A DNA stretch of 64,000 nt from Thermogemmatispora sp042408965 (GTDB lineage: Bacteria; Chloroflexota; Ktedonobacteria; Ktedonobacterales; Ktedonobacteraceae), in assembly GCA_042408965.1 (NCBI GenBank), contig JBHOQN010000165.1, positions 3,800 to 67,799 of the forward strand. Direction: 5' to 3'. How positions within the stretch are numbered: position 1 is the stretch's first letter; every line of letters begins with the position of its first letter. The position numbers were made by a program, and so were the translations under genes. This document shows, in pieces, positions 52,081 to 61,360 of this stretch. The notes under the pieces were generated by a model. The model saw nothing but the letters and a program-made list of their open reading frames with translations, searched no databases and was not told the DNA's origin.

Positions 52081-54376
52081 CGTCCCCCTCTGTCTCAGAG
52101 GCTGCCGCTGGCGGAGGCGTGGCCGGTAGCGTGAAGATAAAGGTCGAGCCTTCACCCTCCACGCCGCTGCTCTCGACGGTGATGTGGCCCCGCATGGCCT
52201 CGACCAGGGCGCGTGTGATATAGAGGCCAAGGCCGCTCCCGCGGCTGAGGCCGTGCATATCCCTCTCCAGGCGCACAAACTTCTCGAAAATGGCCTCCTG
52301 TTTATCGGCGGGGATTCCCGCTCCGCGGTCAATCACGCTGATGCGCACCCGCGGCTGAGTTGCCTCGATGACGCGCCTGGCTCTGATCACGATCGGTGTG
52401 CCTTCGCGTGAGTAGCGCAGGGCATTGGAGATCAGGTTGCGCAGAATCTGCTTGAGGCGCATCTCATCGGCCCAGACGACGATGTCCTCATCGATGTCCA
52501 GCTTGAGTTCGCGCTGCTCCTTGAGGAGCAGCGGCTCGAAAAGTTCGCAGACGCTCTGGCAGAGTGTGCGCAGAGAAAGGCTGTGGCAATGCAACAAGGT
52601 CGCGTCGAAGGCGACCCGACTGGCGTCCATGATGTTGGCCTGAAGCAGAACGAGTTCGTCGCAGGCGCGGCGCGCGTGTTGCAAGAAGGTGCGGCGTGTG
52701 GCCGGATCGGCGCCCTCCATCTCCGAGAGCAGTTCGAGGTACCCCTGAACGATTGTCAGAGGGGTGCGTAGTTCGTGGCTGGCAGTGGTGATAAAAGCGT
52801 CCTTCATCTGGTCCAGTTCGCTCAGCCGTGCGTAGGCGGTCTGCAGCTCGCTGTAGAGGCGGGCGTTTTCGCGTGCCGCTGCAATCTGCTCGTTCAGGCT
52901 GCTTAGCAGGCGCGGGTAGGCCGAGCCGACCAGGCCGATGACCAGCGTGGCGAGGGCGCTCATGCCGATGATCAGGCTCCACTGCGTGTTGGGGATCAGG
53001 TTGCTATCCCAGGAGGCTGTCAGCGTCGTCCAGATGGCGCAGAGGCTGGCCAGCCCCCCGACCAGCGAGCAGCAGTAGAGCAGCCAGCGTGGTGCAATCA
53101 GTTGTTCAGGATGTCTGGCGAACCAGGCGGGGAAACGCAGGGGGATAACGGGCAGATCGAGGAAGAGAATGACCATGGAGATACACCAGATGACGCTGGT
53201 GGTGGCCTGCAGCACGTCGTAGACCCTGGTAGAGAAGGTTTCATCGGTCTGGTAGAGCACTGGCCCGATGAAATAGGTGGCGACCGTCAGAATGACGACA
53301 ATACTCATCTGAAATGTGCTGGCGTAGCTGGGAGCCCGATGGCGATTCAGATGTGCCAGCGCGCCAGGAAGACGGTGATCGAGGGCGGAGACGAAGAGGA
53401 TGCGGGCGAACGAGATGTTGTAGAGGACGGTGCTGATGAGAAAGAAGCCGATGTAGAGCAGGCTCACCACAATCGTCAGTGGCAGGCCAAAGGCGTTGTT
53501 GATGGCGACGAGGGGAGCGTAGGCCAGCCCGACGACGGTCTGGGGCACGACGGTGGCGACTCCGAAGGTTCCGACCAGGTAGGCGGCCATTACCAGCAGG
53601 GGGCCTGCTATCAGCGTCAGGCGCGCCGCCTTTGTCTGCTCGCTTGTCTCAGCGGAGAGGTTAAAGGGGACCTCGACACCCAGGAGCGCTAGCACGACGA
53701 CGCCATAGATGCCGGGGGAGATGTTGCCCAGGGCCGGTTGCGGGCCAACTGCCGGGATCTGAGGGCGGTGGCCCTGCAGCAACCAGAAGAGGCCAGCCAG
53801 ACCCAGAATCAGCAGCCCCACCCCATAGAGCAGAATGGCCCAGCGGGCCAGCCGCATGATGCGCTCCAGGCGCCGCGTTGAGAGCCAGGTCACCAGGGCG
53901 ATGATGCCCAGCAGCAGCAGCCCCTGCGTCCAGGGAAGGGCGAGCCAGCTGACCTGCTGGCCGTAGATCTCAAAGCCAAGCCCCTGAATCAGCGCGACAA
54001 CGGTGGCGCTGGTAACGAACGGTACCAGGATGCCAGGCACCCAGGCGCAGAAGCCAGCAAAAAATCCCCATAGTGAGCCGAGGGCGCGGTGCGTCCAGAC
54101 GTAGATGGAGCCATCGGCCGGCATCAGCCGGTTGAGCTGGCCGGTCACGACAGCCCCCGGCAGGAGAAACGTGAATCCGCCAATCAGCCAGTACAGGTAC
54201 GTCGCGTTGACCCCGATGCCCTCGCCCAGCACGACCGAGGTATTGGGTACGAACAGCACGATTGCAATAAAGAGAACCAGTAGATCGAAGCTCTTCAGTG
54301 TTCGGGGCAAATACTCGCCAAGGCGCTGCTCTGAGCGCAATGGCTCCCCAGGGGCACTCTGAGTGATACTAGCCAT
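52052..54376 (-). CDS. Amino acid permease-histidine kinase fusion
   Basis: 774 aa from the ATG at 54376 (GGAGGC upstream). Residues about 20-475 have an APC-superfamily amino acid transporter pattern of about 12 membrane helices ('LPRTLKSFDLLVLFIAIVLF' start, 'PADGSIYVWTHRALG'). After an extra helix and a coiled coil, a HisKA domain follows with His535 in 'ASHELRTPL', then HATPase_c (N 'NLISNALRYS', 'DRGAGIP', 'GSGLGLYI', about 640-750). The design resembles CbrA, where a sodium:solute transporter is fused to a kinase, but with an APC-type carrier. No response regulator is adjacent. Its 3' end overlaps that of the Nudix gene by 29 bp. Confidence 0.88.
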   Translation of the reverse strand: MASITQSAPGEPLRSEQRLGEYLPRTLKSFDLLVLFIAIVLFVPNTSVVLGEGIGVNATYLYWLIGGFTFLLPGAVVTGQLNRLMPADGSIYVWTHRALGSLWGFFAGFCAWVPGILVPFVTSATVVALIQGLGFEIYGQQVSWLALPWTQGLLLLGIIALVTWLSTRRLERIMRLARWAILLYGVGLLILGLAGLFWLLQGHRPQIPAVGPQPALGNISPGIYGVVVLALLGVEVPFNLSAETSEQTKAARLTLIAGPLLVMAAYLVGTFGVATVVPQTVVGLAYAPLVAINNAFGLPLTIVVSLLYIGFFLISTVLYNISFARILFVSALDHRLPGALAHLNRHRAPSYASTFQMSIVVILTVATYFIGPVLYQTDETFSTRVYDVLQATTSVIWCISMVILFLDLPVIPLRFPAWFARHPEQLIAPRWLLYCCSLVGGLASLCAIWTTLTASWDSNLIPNTQWSLIIGMSALATLVIGLVGSAYPRLLSSLNEQIAAARENARLYSELQTAYARLSELDQMKDAFITTASHELRTPLTIVQGYLELLSEMEGADPATRRTFLQHARRACDELVLLQANIMDASRVAFDATLLHCHSLSLRTLCQSVCELFEPLLLKEQRELKLDIDEDIVVWADEMRLKQILRNLISNALRYSREGTPIVIRARRVIEATQPRVRISVIDRGAGIPADKQEAIFEKFVRLERDMHGLSRGSGLGLYITRALVEAMRGHITVESSGVEGEGSTFIFTLPATPPPAAASETEGDVTASPPPPD

Positions 54377-54437
54377 CCTGGAGCCTCCCGCTCGTTTATT
54401 GACACAAGTGTTCTTCTCTGGCACCTTAAGGACGTGT

Positions 54438-54506
54438 CACCTGTTATCACATGGCGGTAGCTGTACAACAGGTGTGTAGTATAGCAGTTCAAAGATGATC
54501 GGTAAA
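54438..54506 (-). promoter_or_regulatory. Permease-kinase promoter and leader hairpin
   Basis: Minus strand: TTTACC (complement of 54501-54506), 17 bp, TATACT (complement of 54478-54483). The 5' end of the transcript would begin with AACAGGTG...CACCTGTT, an exact 8-bp inverted repeat (54438-54445 and 54467-54474, 21-bp spacer). It may be an operator or a 5' hairpin. Confidence 0.5.
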
Positions 54507-54564
54507 GGGGGAGGCGCAGAGAGACCGTGGTGAGTGTGGCTGGCTGGCTGGCTGGCCTGCTTGC

Positions 54565-55308
54565 TCACCAGGCCTCGTCGGAAGCGAGCAGCGTCAGCAG
54601 GTCCGTCAGGGAGTGGATGAGCAGGCAGTCGACGTCTGTGCTGCGCAGCCGCCGCTCGCGATCGAGCAGAATCGGGGTGATGCCCACAGAGCGAGCGCCG
54701 AGGACATCGTGGATGTAGGAATCCCCAATATGGAGCGTGTAGTCGGCTATAGCTTTGGCGCGCTGCAGGGCCGTCTCGAAGAGCATCGCTGAGGGCTTGG
54801 CGTGGCGGGCAACAGCCGAGACGACCAGGAAGTCAAAGTAGCGGGTCAGCCGGTGGTGACGCAGGATGGTTCCCAGGCTGATGCCCCAGTCAGAGATGAC
54901 CCCCATCGTGTAGTGGCGGCGCTGCAGGGCCTCCAGCGTGGGTACCACATCCGCGAAGACCTTCCAGCTCGTGTGGGCCTCAAACTCTTCGGTGATCGCC
55001 TTTGCCAGTTCGTAGAGCCGCTTTTCGCTCTGTTCCTCGACCGCCGCCCGCAGCAGGCTGATGTAGTAACCCATCCACAGCTCGTTGATAGCCTGCCCGC
55101 TGGCCCAGGTCTGGCGATTGAGGCGCACCTGACGGTAATAGTAGTCCTCGGCTTCGCGCATGCCCTGTTTGATCTGCTCGGAGTGCAGAGGCACGCCGAA
55201 GCGCTGGCAGACCTGCTGGCAGATCTCGCTGACAGAAGGATGAGGCTGCAGGAGCGTCTGCCCGGCATCGAAAAAGATGGCACGAATGGCCTGTGGTTGC
55301 TCAAGCAC
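54565..55308 (-). CDS. HAD-superfamily hydrolase, class I
   Basis: 247 aa from the GTG at 55308, chosen because GAGGTGATT sits 2 bp before it; the longer frame has no site. Motif I is 'FFDAGQTLL' (about 11-19) with the DxGxT form of HDHD3/Rhea-like phosphatases, motif II Ser in 'VISDWG', motif III Lys in 'ARHAKPSAMLFE' and motif IV 'HIGDSYIHDVLGA' are present. It removes phosphate from small molecules. A hairpin just upstream, 73 bp before its start, separates it from the aminotransferase gene on the same strand. Confidence 0.9.
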   Translation of the reverse strand: MLEQPQAIRAIFFDAGQTLLQPHPSVSEICQQVCQRFGVPLHSEQIKQGMREAEDYYYRQVRLNRQTWASGQAINELWMGYYISLLRAAVEEQSEKRLYELAKAITEEFEAHTSWKVFADVVPTLEALQRRHYTMGVISDWGISLGTILRHHRLTRYFDFLVVSAVARHAKPSAMLFETALQRAKAIADYTLHIGDSYIHDVLGARSVGITPILLDRERRLRSTDVDCLLIHSLTDLLTLLASDEAW

Positions 55309-55380
55309 GTAATCACCTCGATGGTTCCCATAGCTGCCTGTGGAGAGAGGTTCTAAGCCAGGCGCACTGGCGAGAAAGGC

Positions 55381-55414
55381 CGGCGGTTTGCGCAGCAGAG
55401 CTTTCTTGCGCAAA
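55381..55414 (-). terminator. Intrinsic terminator after the aminotransferase gene
   Basis: CGGTTTGCGCA (55381-55391) and TGCGCAAACCG (55404-55414) form a perfect 11-bp stem with a 12-nt loop. On the minus strand it is followed by GCCTTTCTC. It is 50 bp beyond the aminotransferase stop. Confidence 0.65.
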
Positions 55415-55463
55415 CCGCCGCTGCGCCTGCTGGCGCTCTCCGTGCCGCCAGAGGCGAGAGCGC

Positions 55464-56687
55464 TCAGTGCGTGGCGCGGCTGTAGACCGCGTCAGCGGCC
55501 GCGAGGGCAGCCCCGGAGGGTGGTTGCCAGCCGCAGGCCGGTAGGATATGCTCAAGCGCTGCCAGCACCGTATCGACGTTCTTCCGGCAGGAATTGTACC
55601 CCATCAGCCCGATGCGAATCAAACGGCCCTTCAGGGCACCAAAGCCGCCACCCACCTCGATGCTATACTCCTCAAGGAGCTTCTGCTTGACCTGCTCCTC
55701 ATCCACACCCTCAGGAAGCAGAGAGGCCGTCAGTACTGGCAATTCATAACCTTCCTGGGTGAGGATATCCAGTCCCAGTGCCTTGATGCCGGCGCGTAGA
55801 GCGGCACCGTTCAGTTGATGGCGCGCCCAGCGGGCCTCCAGCCCTTCTTCCAGCAGGATGCGCAAGGCTTCGCGCATGGCGTAGATCAGATTGCTGCAGG
55901 CCGTGTGGTGGTAGGTGTGGTCACCATTCCAGTAGCGCTGCAAAGCGAGCAGGTCAAGATAGTAGCTCTGTACTCGGCGTTTGCGACGTTTGATCATCTC
56001 GACAGCGCGTTCGTTGAGGGTGACAGGAGCCAGACCAGGCAGCGCGCCCAGGCTTTTCTGGCTGCCGGCATAGCAGGCATCGATCTTCATCTGATCGACG
56101 TGCATGGGAATGCCGCCCAGGCCGCAGACGGCGTCGACAACCAGCAAGGCGTCGTGGGCATGAGTGATCTGCTCCAGTTCCTGCAGGGGCTGCAGCAGGC
56201 CAGTGGAGGTCTCCGCGATGGCAGTGGCGAACAGCCTGGCTTCGGGGTGCTCCTTGAAGGCGTTGATCAGTGCCTGCGGATCGAGCGGTTTGCCCGGCTC
56301 CGTCTCTACGATGACGACCTGCGCTCCACTGCGCTGTGCGATTTCGACGATTTTACCGCTGAAAAAGCCGAGACTGCCGGCGATCAAGGTATCGCCCTCT
56401 TCCAGCAGGTTGCAGAGCACGGCCTCTGCACCTGAGAAACCGGAGCCTGAGACGCAGAGCGTCAGGGCGTTGCTTGTCTGGAAGACCTGGCGTAGCAGGC
56501 CGGCGGTTTCTTCGAGGATGTCGAAGAAGATGGGGTCAAGATGCCCGAGCTGAGGTGCGGCGGCGGCCCGCAGCACGCGCGGGTCGACATTGCAGGGACC
56601 CGGCCCCAGCAGCAAGCGGTAAGGAGGGTTCAACTCGGGCAGAGAGGAATGTGGACGCTCCGTGTGACCCTGTAATACTTGCGTCAT
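55464..56687 (-). CDS. Class V aminotransferase (serine/alanine-glyoxylate type)
   Basis: 407 aa. The family start 'LLLGPGPCNVDPRVLRA' (about 27-43), 'SGSGFSGAEAVLCN' (about 85-98), Asp in 'VVDAVCGLGG' (about 185-194) and the PLP-binding Lys in 'GSQKSLGALPG' (about 207-217) are intact. It probably moves the amino group between serine or alanine and glyoxylate (alanine-glyoxylate or serine-pyruvate aminotransferase). The ribosome site is weak (AAGGTAGG about 14 nt upstream). A hairpin downstream ends the transcript. Confidence 0.93.
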   Translation of the reverse strand: MTQVLQGHTERPHSSLPELNPPYRLLLGPGPCNVDPRVLRAAAAPQLGHLDPIFFDILEETAGLLRQVFQTSNALTLCVSGSGFSGAEAVLCNLLEEGDTLIAGSLGFFSGKIVEIAQRSGAQVVIVETEPGKPLDPQALINAFKEHPEARLFATAIAETSTGLLQPLQELEQITHAHDALLVVDAVCGLGGIPMHVDQMKIDACYAGSQKSLGALPGLAPVTLNERAVEMIKRRKRRVQSYYLDLLALQRYWNGDHTYHHTACSNLIYAMREALRILLEEGLEARWARHQLNGAALRAGIKALGLDILTQEGYELPVLTASLLPEGVDEEQVKQKLLEEYSIEVGGGFGALKGRLIRIGLMGYNSCRKNVDTVLAALEHILPACGWQPPSGAALAAADAVYSRATH

Positions 56688-56922
56688 AGATAGATGCCTA
56701 CCTTTCGACCAGAAAAATACACCTGTGGCAAGGAGCTTGATGATGGCTGTTCCCCTTCTCTAAGCATAGCACATGCGGGTGCCCTGCTGCGGCCTCTGGT
56801 GGTATGGGCAGGTAGCTGAGCCGAGGTCGCCGTGAGCCAGGGGAGGCGAGGGAAGCAGGGGACCGCGATGCCAGCCTTGGAGCAGGACAGGGCAGGACAG
56901 GCCGCTGCTTCCGGGCTCTGCC

Positions 56923-58023
56923 TCAGCGAGCTGTGGCTGGCTCTTCGTCGAAGAGCCGCTGCAGCTTATCGGCCTGGTCGGCGGTAATGAGGTTATCGAT
57001 GAATTCATCCAGCTCACCATCGAGCACACCTGGCAGGTTGTGGCGTGTGAAGCCAATGCGGTGGTACGTGACACGATCCTGAGGGAAGTTGTATGTACTA
57101 ATCTTCTCACTGCGATCGCCTGTCTGCACCTGGGAACGGCGGGCTTTGCCCAGTTCTTCCTGGCGACGAGCCTCCTCCAGGTCCCAGAGACGCGCTTTGA
57201 GCACGGAGAGCGCCTTGGCCTTGTTTTTCAGTTGCGATTTCTCGTCCTGGCAGGTAACGACCAGCCCCGTCGGCAGGTGGGTGATGCGTACTGCCGAGTC
57301 GGTGGTGTTGACGCTCTGGCCGCCGTGGCCGGTTGAGCGGTAGACATCGACGCGGATATCGCTATCTTTGATCTCGATATTGATCTCTTCATCGGCTTCT
57401 GGCAGAACGATGACTTTGGCGGTCGAGGTGTGGATACGCCCGTTGGCCTCGGTGGCGGGCACTCGTTGTACGCGATGCGTACCGCCCTCGTATTTCAGAC
57501 GGCGGTAGGCGCCCTTGCCGCGTACCAGAAAGGTGATGTCCTTGATGCCCCCCTGGTCGGTCTCGTTAAGGTCGAGAATCTCGATTTTCCAGCGGTGCTG
57601 CTCGGCATAGCGGCTGTACATGCGGAAGAGATCGGCAGCGAAGAGAGCCGCCTCCTCACCGCCGGCGCCGCCCTGGATGGTGACGATCGCATTTTTCTCA
57701 TCCATCATATCTTTGGGCAGCAGGGCCAGCTTGGCCTCTTCGGTCAGGTGCTCGCAGCGCTCCTTGAGGCGCTCGACCTCTTCGTGAGCCAGTTCGCGCA
57801 GGGCCGGATCGTCGCTCTCGCGCTCCAGCTCCTCGGCCTCGCTGCGTTCCTTGAGCGCGTCTCGCAACTGGTAGTACCTCTGCACAACCTCCTCAAGCTC
57901 AGCGTGCTCGCGCCCGTAGCGCTGAAGCCGGGCCAGATCGTTGAGGACCTCGGGCTGGGCCATCAGGGTGTGTAATTCTTCATAGCGCTGTGCCAGATGT
58001 TCAAGTTTCTGCATGAAGTCCAT
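56923..58023 (-). CDS. prfA: Peptide chain release factor 1
   Basis: 366 aa, normal RF1 length. The hydrolysis motif 'GGQSVNTTDSAVR' follows 'STGHG' at about residue 235, and the stop-codon recognition segment 'VPATEANGR' carries PAT, the RF1 form (UAA/UAG), not the SPF of RF2. The N-terminal coiled helices are typical. No prmC or murA is adjacent; the gene stands alone between the aminotransferase gene and a divergent coiled-coil protein gene. Confidence 0.97.
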   Translation of the reverse strand: MDFMQKLEHLAQRYEELHTLMAQPEVLNDLARLQRYGREHAELEEVVQRYYQLRDALKERSEAEELERESDDPALRELAHEEVERLKERCEHLTEEAKLALLPKDMMDEKNAIVTIQGGAGGEEAALFAADLFRMYSRYAEQHRWKIEILDLNETDQGGIKDITFLVRGKGAYRRLKYEGGTHRVQRVPATEANGRIHTSTAKVIVLPEADEEINIEIKDSDIRVDVYRSTGHGGQSVNTTDSAVRITHLPTGLVVTCQDEKSQLKNKAKALSVLKARLWDLEEARRQEELGKARRSQVQTGDRSEKISTYNFPQDRVTYHRIGFTRHNLPGVLDGELDEFIDNLITADQADKLQRLFDEEPATAR

Positions 58024-58791
58024 AGAAGATTCCTCGCTGATTCGCTTATCGATTGCTGGGTGTGCTCTACTGAAGCTGGTGACTGCTCGCTGTCTGCACG
58101 CTGTACATACACAGGAACACCTGCCCGGCTGGAGCTGGACATGGGGGTGGGTTCAGAGGCATGGAGAGCATGCGTGTGCCGGTGGGAGGCCCACGGCGTG
58201 GGGCCGCAGCAGCCAGAGCACTAGCTCCCTCGGCAGGACAGAGGGAGGCCCTCGCTACCCGGCAGCCAGCAGGTAGCGCTCAACAGTGGCGTGACAGCTA
58301 TACTGCGCACTGCAGACGGAACGCTGAGCAGCACGCATTGTGGCAAGCATTGACAGACTCATCCACATTCTATTATAACACAGGACGACCGGCATTGCTT
58401 GCCTCTGTTCCGCCGCTCCTCATTCACGCTCTTGGATGGAAAGACTATACTGTGAATGGCAGGGGGTGTGCGCCGTCTGCTCGTAGTCAGGCGAGAAGGA
58501 GGTACCCGTCCACCTGGCGTGGCAGAGCGCTGCAGGCTGATTCTGGGAGGCTTGACTCTGCGATGCTGGCAAGATGGAGAGGAGCGCGGTGGTCGGAGCT
58601 GGCGAGACGGCGTACCCCACCGGCTGCATTGCTGAAACCTCCCATGTTCTCGGATCGTGCAAGGAGCAGGTTCGTCTGGTATAAGGGAGCATGCGCGTGG
58701 CTCGCTCGGCTTGACACAGGCTGCAGAGCGAGCGAGAGCGAACCGCTGATGACTGAAGAGCCTGCCCGAAGTGAAAGGATATGAGGAGTCT
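58024..58791 (+). other. Long intergenic region with a strong promoter
   Basis: 768 bp between divergent genes. On the plus strand, TTGACA (58350-58355), 18 bp, TATAAC (58374-58379) is near consensus, and ATTATA at 58372-58377 reads as TATAAT on the minus strand. If the plus promoter serves the downstream gene, its leader is about 405 nt. No riboswitch or known small RNA signature was recognised; an untranslated leader or an unannotated RNA is possible. Confidence 0.5.
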
Positions 58792-59493
58792 ATGGTCAAA
58801 AGCAACGGCTTTGTACCGGCCAGCAGTACCCTGAGAGGGATGAGTGCGAAAACCGCCGAGCTGGCTCGCTCGGGCGTCTCGACAATGCAGGAGAATGTGC
58901 AAGCTCTGCTGGAGCCGCGCCAGCGCCGCAAGGCCCTCAAGCGCTTGCGCAAGACACTGGACGAGATGCGTGGCAACATGCGCGCAGGCTCGTCGCAGGC
59001 GGAGCGTCGTCTGCGCGAGCGCATGGAAGAGGCGCGCAAAGCGTGGCGCAGCGGCGGCCGTCAGACGGAGCGTTCGCTGCGTCAGGTGCGCCGGCGCGGT
59101 GAACGGCTCACGGGCACCGTGGCCGAGCGCTTGAGTGTGGTGCTCGGCTCCGCAGCGGCTGGCCTGGGTCTGCTGCAGGTTGCGCTTGAGCGTAACATGC
59201 GTAGCGCCCGCCAGCGCCTGGACACTGCCCGCAACAATCTAGAGGAGGCCCGCCAGAGCTGGCGTGAGGAGCGCGAGCGCCGGGCGCGGCGCCGGCGCAG
59301 AGCACGCTTTATCTTCCGCGTCGGGCTGGTCACAGGCGTGGTGCTGGCACTCTGCTTCGCCCCTCGGCCGGGCGCTGAGACGCGCCGGCGGCTGGGAGGC
59401 TATCTGCGTAATGTTGTGGCCTTTTTCCAGTCGCGGCCTGTTGCGCGCGAGGAGCGCTACACGGCTGAGCATGTGCCGCTGCAGCCGCGCTGA
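58792..59493 (+). CDS. Basic coiled-coil membrane protein
   Basis: 233 aa from the ATG at 58792 (TGAGGAG upstream; a GTG seven codons earlier is in frame). Very rich in Arg, Glu and Ala with long alpha-helical coiled-coil stretches (about 20-105 and 130-175), two hydrophobic segments (about 112-130, and about 180-196 after a run of basic residues), then a basic tail. No named family recognised. The pattern fits a membrane-linked structural or nucleoid/cell-envelope protein, resembling YtxH-type stress proteins in layout only; function is not known. Confidence 0.7.
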   Translation: MVKSNGFVPASSTLRGMSAKTAELARSGVSTMQENVQALLEPRQRRKALKRLRKTLDEMRGNMRAGSSQAERRLRERMEEARKAWRSGGRQTERSLRQVRRRGERLTGTVAERLSVVLGSAAAGLGLLQVALERNMRSARQRLDTARNNLEEARQSWREERERRARRRRRARFIFRVGLVTGVVLALCFAPRPGAETRRRLGGYLRNVVAFFQSRPVAREERYTAEHVPLQPR

Positions 59494-59542
59494 GCGGCCA
59501 GAGGCGCAGCAGAATCAGGAAGTGTCGCCCCACAATGGAGAA

Positions 59543-59583
59543 GAGTGAAGGGCCAACCTCAAGGATGCGGCGGCCCTCCACTC
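59543..59583. terminator. Bidirectional terminator-like hairpin
   Basis: GAGTGAAGGGCC (59543-59554) pairs with GGCCCTCCACTC (59572-59583), 11 of 12 positions, between convergent genes ending at 59493 and 59600. Confidence 0.5.
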
Positions 59584-59599
59584 TCTCTGCACGCTGCTG

Positions 59600-60310
59600 C
59601 TATGCGTGCTGATTGAGCAACAGGTGTCCAATGTCGTTGAGGGCATAGAGCACCCGCCGGTCGCCGGCGACGCGCACCACACTGATCGAGGTATTGGCAG
59701 CCGGGAAGAAGAAATCCCGCTCCAGGCCCAGCACCTCCGCAATATAGGCGTTGATAACCCCACCGTGGGCGAAGGCGATCACGCGCTCACCGGTATGCTC
59801 CCGCGCGATCTGGTCCAGGGCTTGAACCACGCGCTGGCGAAAGGCCCTGGACGACTCGCTGCCCTCGATGGCATCCCAGTGCCCCGCTGTTCCTGCCAGA
59901 CGGATGATATCCATCTGGCGCTCCCTGAGCATCTGTGCCAGGGCCTCCAGATCATGAGGATCGTCTGGTGGGGGTCTCAGTGGGCCGAGCCGGATCTCCT
60001 GAAGATCCGGCACCAGGATGGGGGTCAGGCTCAGGCGTTCCGCCAGCGGTGCGGCGGTCTCCTGGCAGCGACGCAGCGGGCTGCTATAGATGGCAGCGAA
60101 CTGCAGACCGCTGAGGCGGCGCGCCAGGGCCTGAGCCTGCTCCCGACCGCGGCGTGTCAGCGGAAGATCGTCATAGATGCCACCAGGGATGATCTCATCG
60201 GCTGGCGGCAGGGCATCACCGTGGCGTACCAGAAATAGCTCCGCAGCATGCTGGCGCCGCATCAAAAAAGGGTCATCTGACAGAGAGGTCGCGCCCTCTT
60301 GTTCTGGCAA
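59600..60310 (-). CDS. Histidine phosphatase family protein (phosphoglycerate mutase-like)
   Basis: 236 aa from a TTG start at 60310, chosen because GGAGGT lies just upstream within the end of the preceding gene; the later ATG lacks a site. The catalytic motif 'FLVRHGDA' (about 27-34), Arg in 'SSPLRRCQETA' (about 76-86), Glu in 'LQEIRLG' and the second His in 'AFAHGGVIN' (about 181-189) complete the set. The family includes cofactor-dependent mutases and small-molecule phosphatases; the substrate is open. It is 3 bp downstream of the APH-like gene, so one operon. Confidence 0.9.
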   Translation of the reverse strand: MPEQEGATSLSDDPFLMRRQHAAELFLVRHGDALPPADEIIPGGIYDDLPLTRRGREQAQALARRLSGLQFAAIYSSPLRRCQETAAPLAERLSLTPILVPDLQEIRLGPLRPPPDDPHDLEALAQMLRERQMDIIRLAGTAGHWDAIEGSESSRAFRQRVVQALDQIAREHTGERVIAFAHGGVINAYIAEVLGLERDFFFPAANTSISVVRVAGDRRVLYALNDIGHLLLNQHA

Positions 60311-60313
60311 GAT

Positions 60314-61360
60314 TTAACCTCCGCTTCTCTGGCAGACCTCCAGCGCACGTCTGGCCAGCGCTGGAATGCCTGCTTCTAGCTGCTCGAAGAAAGGATCATC
60401 AGTAGTGCCGGCCCGATAGCGGGCGTAGCTCCCCTCCAGTAGAATCGCCAGTTTCCAGATCGCCAGGGCCTCGTAGAAGTCCAGGGCCTGCACCGAGCGC
60501 CCGCTGCGTTCGGCGTAGTAGGCGCTCAGTTCCGCTCTGGTCATGAAGCCAGGTTGCTCCATGACCCGCCAGGTCTCGGTGGTGAAGGCCGGCTCTGGAT
60601 CGCCTGGCTCGCGCCAGAAGGAGAGCAGGTAGCCCACGTCGGCGAGCGGATCGCCGATGGTGGCCATCTCCCAGTCGAAGATTGCCACCACGCGCGGCTC
60701 ATCTTCAGCATACATGACATTGTCCAGGCGGAAATCGCCATGCACAATGGTAGAGGGACCAGAGACGGGCACATGGGCTTGCAACCAGGCGGTCACGGCG
60801 TCCAGATCGGGCAGCGGCCGCTGGCGCGACTTTTCAAGCTGTCCAGTCCAGCGCCGCAACTGGCGCTCGATGTAGCCAGCAGGCCGACCGAAGTCGCCCA
60901 GCCCGACAGCCTGCCAGTCGACGGAGTGCAGTGCGACCAGGGCGTCGATCAGTGCCCGGCTGATGGCCTGGCGACCAGCGGCATCTCCTCCATAGGGAGG
61001 AAGGCTCTCGCGAATGATATGGCCGTGAACCCGTTCCATCAGATAGAAAGGTGCGCCAATGATGCTGGTGTCTTCACAGGCCAGCAGCACGCGCGGCGTG
61101 GGAACGGGACTGTTGTTCAGAGCCTTGAGCACGCGATATTCGCGCAGTACATCGTGCGCGGTCGGCAGTAATGGGCCGCGTGGGGGCCGGCGTAGCACCC
61201 ATTCCTGCGTACCCCGGGTGATGTAGAAGGTTTCGTTGGAATGCCCACCGCGCACACGCTCGACCTTGAGCGGCAGATCCCCGGCAGCGTCAGCGGGCAA
61301 CCGCTCGTCAAGGTAGCAACGGAGCTTCTCCTCGTCGATCAGTGGGGGGAGTGTGGTCAT
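60314..61360 (-). CDS. APH-family phosphotransferase (ACAD10-like kinase)
   Basis: 348 aa, AAGGAGG before the ATG. 'VRGGHSNETFYIT' (about 36-48) is the nucleotide loop, 'EWVLRRPP' carries the ATP-site residue, and the catalytic 'IVHGDFRLDNVMY' (about 195-207) and metal-binding 'IFDWEMATIGDPLADVGY' (about 218-235) are intact. This subgroup resembles the kinase domain of ACAD10/APH-like proteins rather than drug-modifying aminoglycoside kinases. Substrate unknown. Leads a two-gene operon with the histidine phosphatase. Confidence 0.9.
   Translation of the reverse strand: MTTLPPLIDEEKLRCYLDERLPADAAGDLPLKVERVRGGHSNETFYITRGTQEWVLRRPPRGPLLPTAHDVLREYRVLKALNNSPVPTPRVLLACEDTSIIGAPFYLMERVHGHIIRESLPPYGGDAAGRQAISRALIDALVALHSVDWQAVGLGDFGRPAGYIERQLRRWTGQLEKSRQRPLPDLDAVTAWLQAHVPVSGPSTIVHGDFRLDNVMYAEDEPRVVAIFDWEMATIGDPLADVGYLLSFWREPGDPEPAFTTETWRVMEQPGFMTRAELSAYYAERSGRSVQALDFYEALAIWKLAILLEGSYARYRAGTTDDPFFEQLEAGIPALARRALEVCQRSGG

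Noticed and set aside
58161..58784. A 207-codon frame in the long gap after prfA
   Set aside because: No ribosome site, low complexity, and a strong promoter lies inside it; composition fits non-coding DNA.
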